A stretch of 64,000 bases of DNA from CAIYRG01 sp964446945 (GTDB lineage Bacteria > Pseudomonadota > Alphaproteobacteria > Micropepsales > Micropepsaceae), in NCBI GenBank assembly GCA_964446945.1, contig CAYUQO010000010.1, positions 110,723 to 174,722 on the forward strand, written 5' to 3'. Positions 61,310 to 64,000 of the stretch are shown piece after piece. Made by a program: the position numbers and the translations under genes. Within the stretch, counting starts at the first letter, position 1; every line of letters starts with the position of its first letter. Under the pieces are notes generated by a model that was given only the letters and a program-made list of their open reading frames with translations, did not search any database and was not told where the DNA came from.

Positions 61310-62689
61310 TTAAGAGTTCGGCGAGCGGGTGGCGGTTTTGGTGCGCATGGTCACCAATTCTTCCGCCATGGTGGGATGAACGGCGATAGTTGCGTCGAAT
61401 TGGGCTTTGGTTGCGCCCATTTTCAGTGCAATCGCAACCAGCTGAATCATCTCGCCGGCATCGGGTCCGAAGATGTGACAGCCCAGCACCTGCTGGGTTT
61501 CCGCACAGACGACGAGCTTCATCATCATACGCTCGGTGCGATGGGATATGGTGTTTTTCAGTGGCCGGAATGAGGTTTTATAGATGTCGATCGTGTGGCC
61601 GCGCGCCAGAGCGCGTTCTTCGGACATACCGACGGTGCCGATTTCCGGCCGCGTGAATACCGCGGTCGGGACGAGTTCATGATCGGGCGCAGTGGGCTGC
61701 CCGCCATAGACCGTTTTGGCAAAGCACATGGCTTCGTGGATTGCGACGGGCGTCAGCTCGACTCGCCCAGTGACATCGCCAATCGCATAAATGTTGGGCA
61801 CAGAACTGCGGGAATACTGATCAACTTCGATACGTCCGCTGGCACGCAGCGCGACACCGGCATTTTCCAGCCCCAGCCCGTGCGTCGATGGCATCCGGCC
61901 AATTGCCAGCATGACATGATCGGCCTCGATCTCTTCGCCATTGAGCGTGACGGCGGTCACTCCCGTGTCCGTGCGCTGGCAGCGCCGGAAGCCGGTTTCC
62001 AGCATCAACCGGATACCCTTCGCTTGCAGAGATGCCTGGAGTTGATCGCGCAGATCCTCGTCAAAACCGCGCAGAATTTTTGTGCCGCGGTAAACCAGCG
62101 TCACTTCACAGCCCAGGCCATGAAAAATATGGGCAAATTCCAGCGCGATATAACCGCCGCCCACGATGACAATGTGTTTCGGCAGCCGTTCCAGGTGAAA
62201 CGCGTCATCCGATGTGATGCAGCATTCCGCGCCTTCCGCACCGGTCTGACGCGACGGGTAACCGCCGGTCGCGATCAGCAATGTCTCTGCGGTCACGTCG
62301 CGGCCGGAATCGGAGAGGTGAATTGTGTGCCCGTCCTTCACCGCGGCGCGTCCGTGGAAAATGGTCACGCCGGACTGTTCCAGCACGGTACGATAAACGC
62401 GCGATATCCGCGCAATCTCCTGATCCTTGTTGGCGATAAATGCCGCCCAGTCGAAGCGCGCCGCGTCGATGGTCCAACCGTACGCCTTCGCGTCTTCGAA
62501 CTCCTCCGGAAAGGCGCTGGCATAAACCATCAGTTTTTTCGGAATGCAGCCGCGCAACACGCAGGTGCCGCCAAAGCCGTTTTGCTCGGCGATGGCAACG
62601 CGTGCGCCCATCTGCGCCGACACCCGCGCGCTGCGAACGCCGCCCGAACCCGCTCCAATCACAAACAGATCGTAGTCGTATTTGCTCAT
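61310..62689 (-). CDS. gor: Glutathione-disulfide reductase
   Basis: This 459-residue FAD enzyme reduces oxidised glutathione with NADPH. FAD-binding GAGSGGVRSAR, the redox disulfide GGTCVLRGCIPKK, the NADPH-binding GGGYIALEFAHIF, and the C-terminal HPTMAEELVTM with the catalytic His are present. ATG 62689 is used, overlapping the rpiA stop (ATGA). The rpiA-gor order is common in alphaproteobacteria. Confidence 0.96.
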   Translation of the reverse strand: MSKYDYDLFVIGAGSGGVRSARVSAQMGARVAIAEQNGFGGTCVLRGCIPKKLMVYASAFPEEFEDAKAYGWTIDAARFDWAAFIANKDQEIARISRVYRTVLEQSGVTIFHGRAAVKDGHTIHLSDSGRDVTAETLLIATGGYPSRQTGAEGAECCITSDDAFHLERLPKHIVIVGGGYIALEFAHIFHGLGCEVTLVYRGTKILRGFDEDLRDQLQASLQAKGIRLMLETGFRRCQRTDTGVTAVTLNGEEIEADHVMLAIGRMPSTHGLGLENAGVALRASGRIEVDQYSRSSVPNIYAIGDVTGRVELTPVAIHEAMCFAKTVYGGQPTAPDHELVPTAVFTRPEIGTVGMSEERALARGHTIDIYKTSFRPLKNTISHRTERMMMKLVVCAETQQVLGCHIFGPDAGEMIQLVAIALKMGATKAQFDATIAVHPTMAEELVTMRTKTATRSPNS

Positions 62690-63426
62690 GCGACCGGCCG
62701 TTCGATCAGCCGCACGCCAGCCGGCCCGGCGGCGATCAGCATCCACGCCATGCCGCAAAACAATCCGTGTTCGACCACTCCGGCGATTTGCGACAATTCC
62801 TTTGCCAGCGCGCCCGGCTCATGGATTTCACCAAACGGACAATCATAGATGTAATTGCCACTGTCAGTACGATAGGCAGCATCGCCGGCCTGCCGCAAAA
62901 CCGGCGCGAGTTGCCGATGGCCCAGTTCTGCGGCCACGGCGACGATCCGGGCAAGCGTCGTCTTGTGACCAAACGGAAGCACTTCGACAGGTAATGGAAA
63001 TCGCCCGAGCTTTGGGCGCAATTTGCTCTCGTCCGCAACGACAATCATCCGCTTCGCCGATGCCGCGACAATCTTTTCACGCAGCAATGCGCCGCCGCCG
63101 CCCTTGATCAGGTTGAGCGCCAAATCGGCTTCATCGGCGCCGTCCACAACGATGTCAAGATTTACGAGATCATTGAGATCGGCGAGCGGGATGGCGAGCT
63201 TCCGCGCCAATTGGGCGGTTTGTTCGGAAGTCGGCGTAGCGATGATGTTCAGGCCGCTGCGGACCCGTTCCGCGAGAAATTCGGTGAAGAAGTCCGCGGT
63301 CGAACCGGTCCCGAGGCCCACTTTCATGCCAGGCTCAACGAAGTCGACCGCACGCGCCGCGGCGGCACGTTTCAGTGCGGTGCTATCGGTTATAGAGATG
63401 CGTTTCCCCCGCAGCGGTTGTGACAA
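62686..63426 (-). CDS. rpiA: Ribose-5-phosphate isomerase A
   Basis: This 246-residue enzyme interconverts ribose 5-phosphate and ribulose 5-phosphate. Motifs are GLGTGSTADFFTEFL, TPTSEQTAQLA, DGADEADLALNLIKGGGGALLREKI and VADESKLRPKLG. The only in-frame start upstream of the conserved region is a TTG at 63426 with a poor ribosome-binding site, so the exact start is uncertain. It is co-transcribed with gor and lies downstream of a family A repeat. Confidence 0.95.
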   Translation of the reverse strand: MSQPLRGKRISITDSTALKRAAAARAVDFVEPGMKVGLGTGSTADFFTEFLAERVRSGLNIIATPTSEQTAQLARKLAIPLADLNDLVNLDIVVDGADEADLALNLIKGGGGALLREKIVAASAKRMIVVADESKLRPKLGRFPLPVEVLPFGHKTTLARIVAVAAELGHRQLAPVLRQAGDAAYRTDSGNYIYDCPFGEIHEPGALAKELSQIAGVVEHGLFCGMAWMLIAAGPAGVRLIERPVA

Positions 63427-63431
63427 AACAT

Positions 63432-63599
63432 CATTTCACGCCCCCGCGCGCCTGGCGCGCGAGACTTTTTGATTCCGCGCCAGCGCGGCTGCGCCGCACT
63501 GGTCGGGGCGCGGAAATGTCCAGAGCGTAATAGCAAATTTGCTCACCCGCAGAGCAGATCATCGACATCTCCGTGATCTCCGCGGCTCCGCGTGAAATT
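63432..63599. repeat. Dispersed palindromic repeat, family A (copy 3), carrying a family C hairpin
   Basis: ATTTCACGC on the left pairs with GCGTGAAAT on the right. CTCCGCGGCTCCGCGTGA matches the right end of the copy at 37807. The interior has GCGCGCCTGGCGCGC and TTCCGCGCC/GGCGCGGAA hairpins. It lies between rpiA and glmS, about 11 bases from the glmS stop. Confidence 0.75.
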
Positions 63600-63610
63600 T
63601 TTGAGCGCCA

Positions 63611-64000
63611 TCATTCCACTGTGACTGATTTGGCGAGATTGCGCGGCTGATCCACGTCGGTACCTTTGGCAACGGCTGTGTGATAGGCGAGGAGCTGCAC
63701 TGGAATCGCGTAAAGGAGCGGCGCGATGAAGGGATCAACTTCCGGCATTTCCACCGTCGCCCAGACGTCTCCCGAAGCTGATTCAAGACCTTTGCGATCG
63801 GAAATCAGCAGAACCTTGCCGCCGCGCGCCATCACCTCATGCATGTTCGAAATGGTTTTCTCGAACAGATTGTCATGGGGCGCAATCACGATGACCGGGA
63901 CTTTGCGGTCGATCAGCGCGATCGGGCCATGCTTCATCTCGCCGGCGGCATAGCCTTCGGCGTGGATGTACGAAATCTCCTTGAGCTTGAGGGCGCCTTC
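63611..64000 (-). CDS. glmS: Glucosamine-fructose-6-phosphate aminotransferase (3' end only)
   Basis: The last 129 codons are present and the gene continues beyond the right edge. The sugar-isomerase domain segment KEISYIHAEGYAAGEMKHGP and the final residues YHTAVAKGTDVDQPRNLAKS with VTVE are diagnostic of GlmS. This enzyme makes glucosamine 6-phosphate for cell-wall precursors. It precedes rpiA on the minus strand. Confidence 0.95.
   Translation of the reverse strand, partial: EGALKLKEISYIHAEGYAAGEMKHGPIALIDRKVPVIVIAPHDNLFEKTISNMHEVMARGGKVLLISDRKGLESASGDVWATVEMPEVDPFIAPLLYAIPVQLLAYHTAVAKGTDVDQPRNLAKSVTVE

Noticed and set aside
1..64000. CRISPR arrays, tRNA or rRNA genes, integrase or transposase genes
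   Set aside because: No regularly spaced direct repeats, cloverleaf-like T-loop segments, rRNA-like stretches or DDE/recombinase motifs were seen. The repeats present are isolated palindromes.

Overview
The window is a 64 kb piece of a GC-rich alphaproteobacterial chromosome. The evidence is gene order: lptF-lptG-lptD-surA-pdxA-rsmA, yicC-mltG-fabF-acpP-fabG-fabD, rpsF-rpsR-rplI, panB-TPR-bamB-der, an SDR gene with purF-cvpA-radA-mlaF-mlaE-alr, and a Caulobacter-type flp/cpa/tad pilus locus. Frequent GTG and TTG starts, 4-bp ATGA/GTGA stop-start overlaps and many dispersed GC-rich palindromes fit this. Paired exported haem proteins with a carboxypeptidase-regulatory domain and a DUF6152 protein suggest a Rhizomicrobium/Micropepsales-like lineage, but that placement is inference. 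No rRNA, tRNA, CRISPR array, transposase or prophage was seen.

Layout. 1-6665: two paralogous exported haem/beta-propeller proteins flank a Cache-type sensor kinase and a small lipoprotein. 6782-19179: RNase R, then holC-pepA divergent from the LPS-export/envelope operon lptFGD-surA-pdxA-rsmA. 19120-23736: an accessory block with a PQQ dehydrogenase, its probable dihaem cytochrome and two unknown exported proteins, placed between rsmA and yicC. 23993-29557: yicC, mltG and the fatty-acid cluster fabF-acpP-fabG-fabD on the minus strand. 30270-31837: ribosomal operon rpsF-rpsR-rplI with a promoter and a terminator. 31851-44930: two exported unknowns, panB, TPR protein, bamB, der, then the minus-strand run alr-mlaE-mlaF-radA-cvpA-purF-SDR. 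45121-59668: the Tad pilus region. 59686-64000: dinB, gor, rpiA and the 3' end of glmS, all on the minus strand.

The Tad region is the most interesting block. Minor-pilin genes tadE/F/G run left and flp-cpaA-cpaB-cpaC-cpaD-cpaE-cpaF-tadB-tadC run right from a shared promoter region. A four-helix membrane protein and two tandem stand-alone winged-helix regulators lie to the left, and an orphan histidine kinase lies to the right. TTA-N8-TTAA direct repeats with an 11-bp period precede both regulator genes and the membrane-protein gene. Close variants of the same motif, inside two near-identical 29-bp sites, lie in the tadG/flp divergent promoter region. Together these suggest an undescribed pilus regulon.

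The genome carries several dispersed palindromic repeat families. One family sits in the fab cluster with pairing arms that vary between copies. Two other families lie almost exclusively just downstream of stop codons. One palindrome lies in frame inside the export-signal region of lptD.
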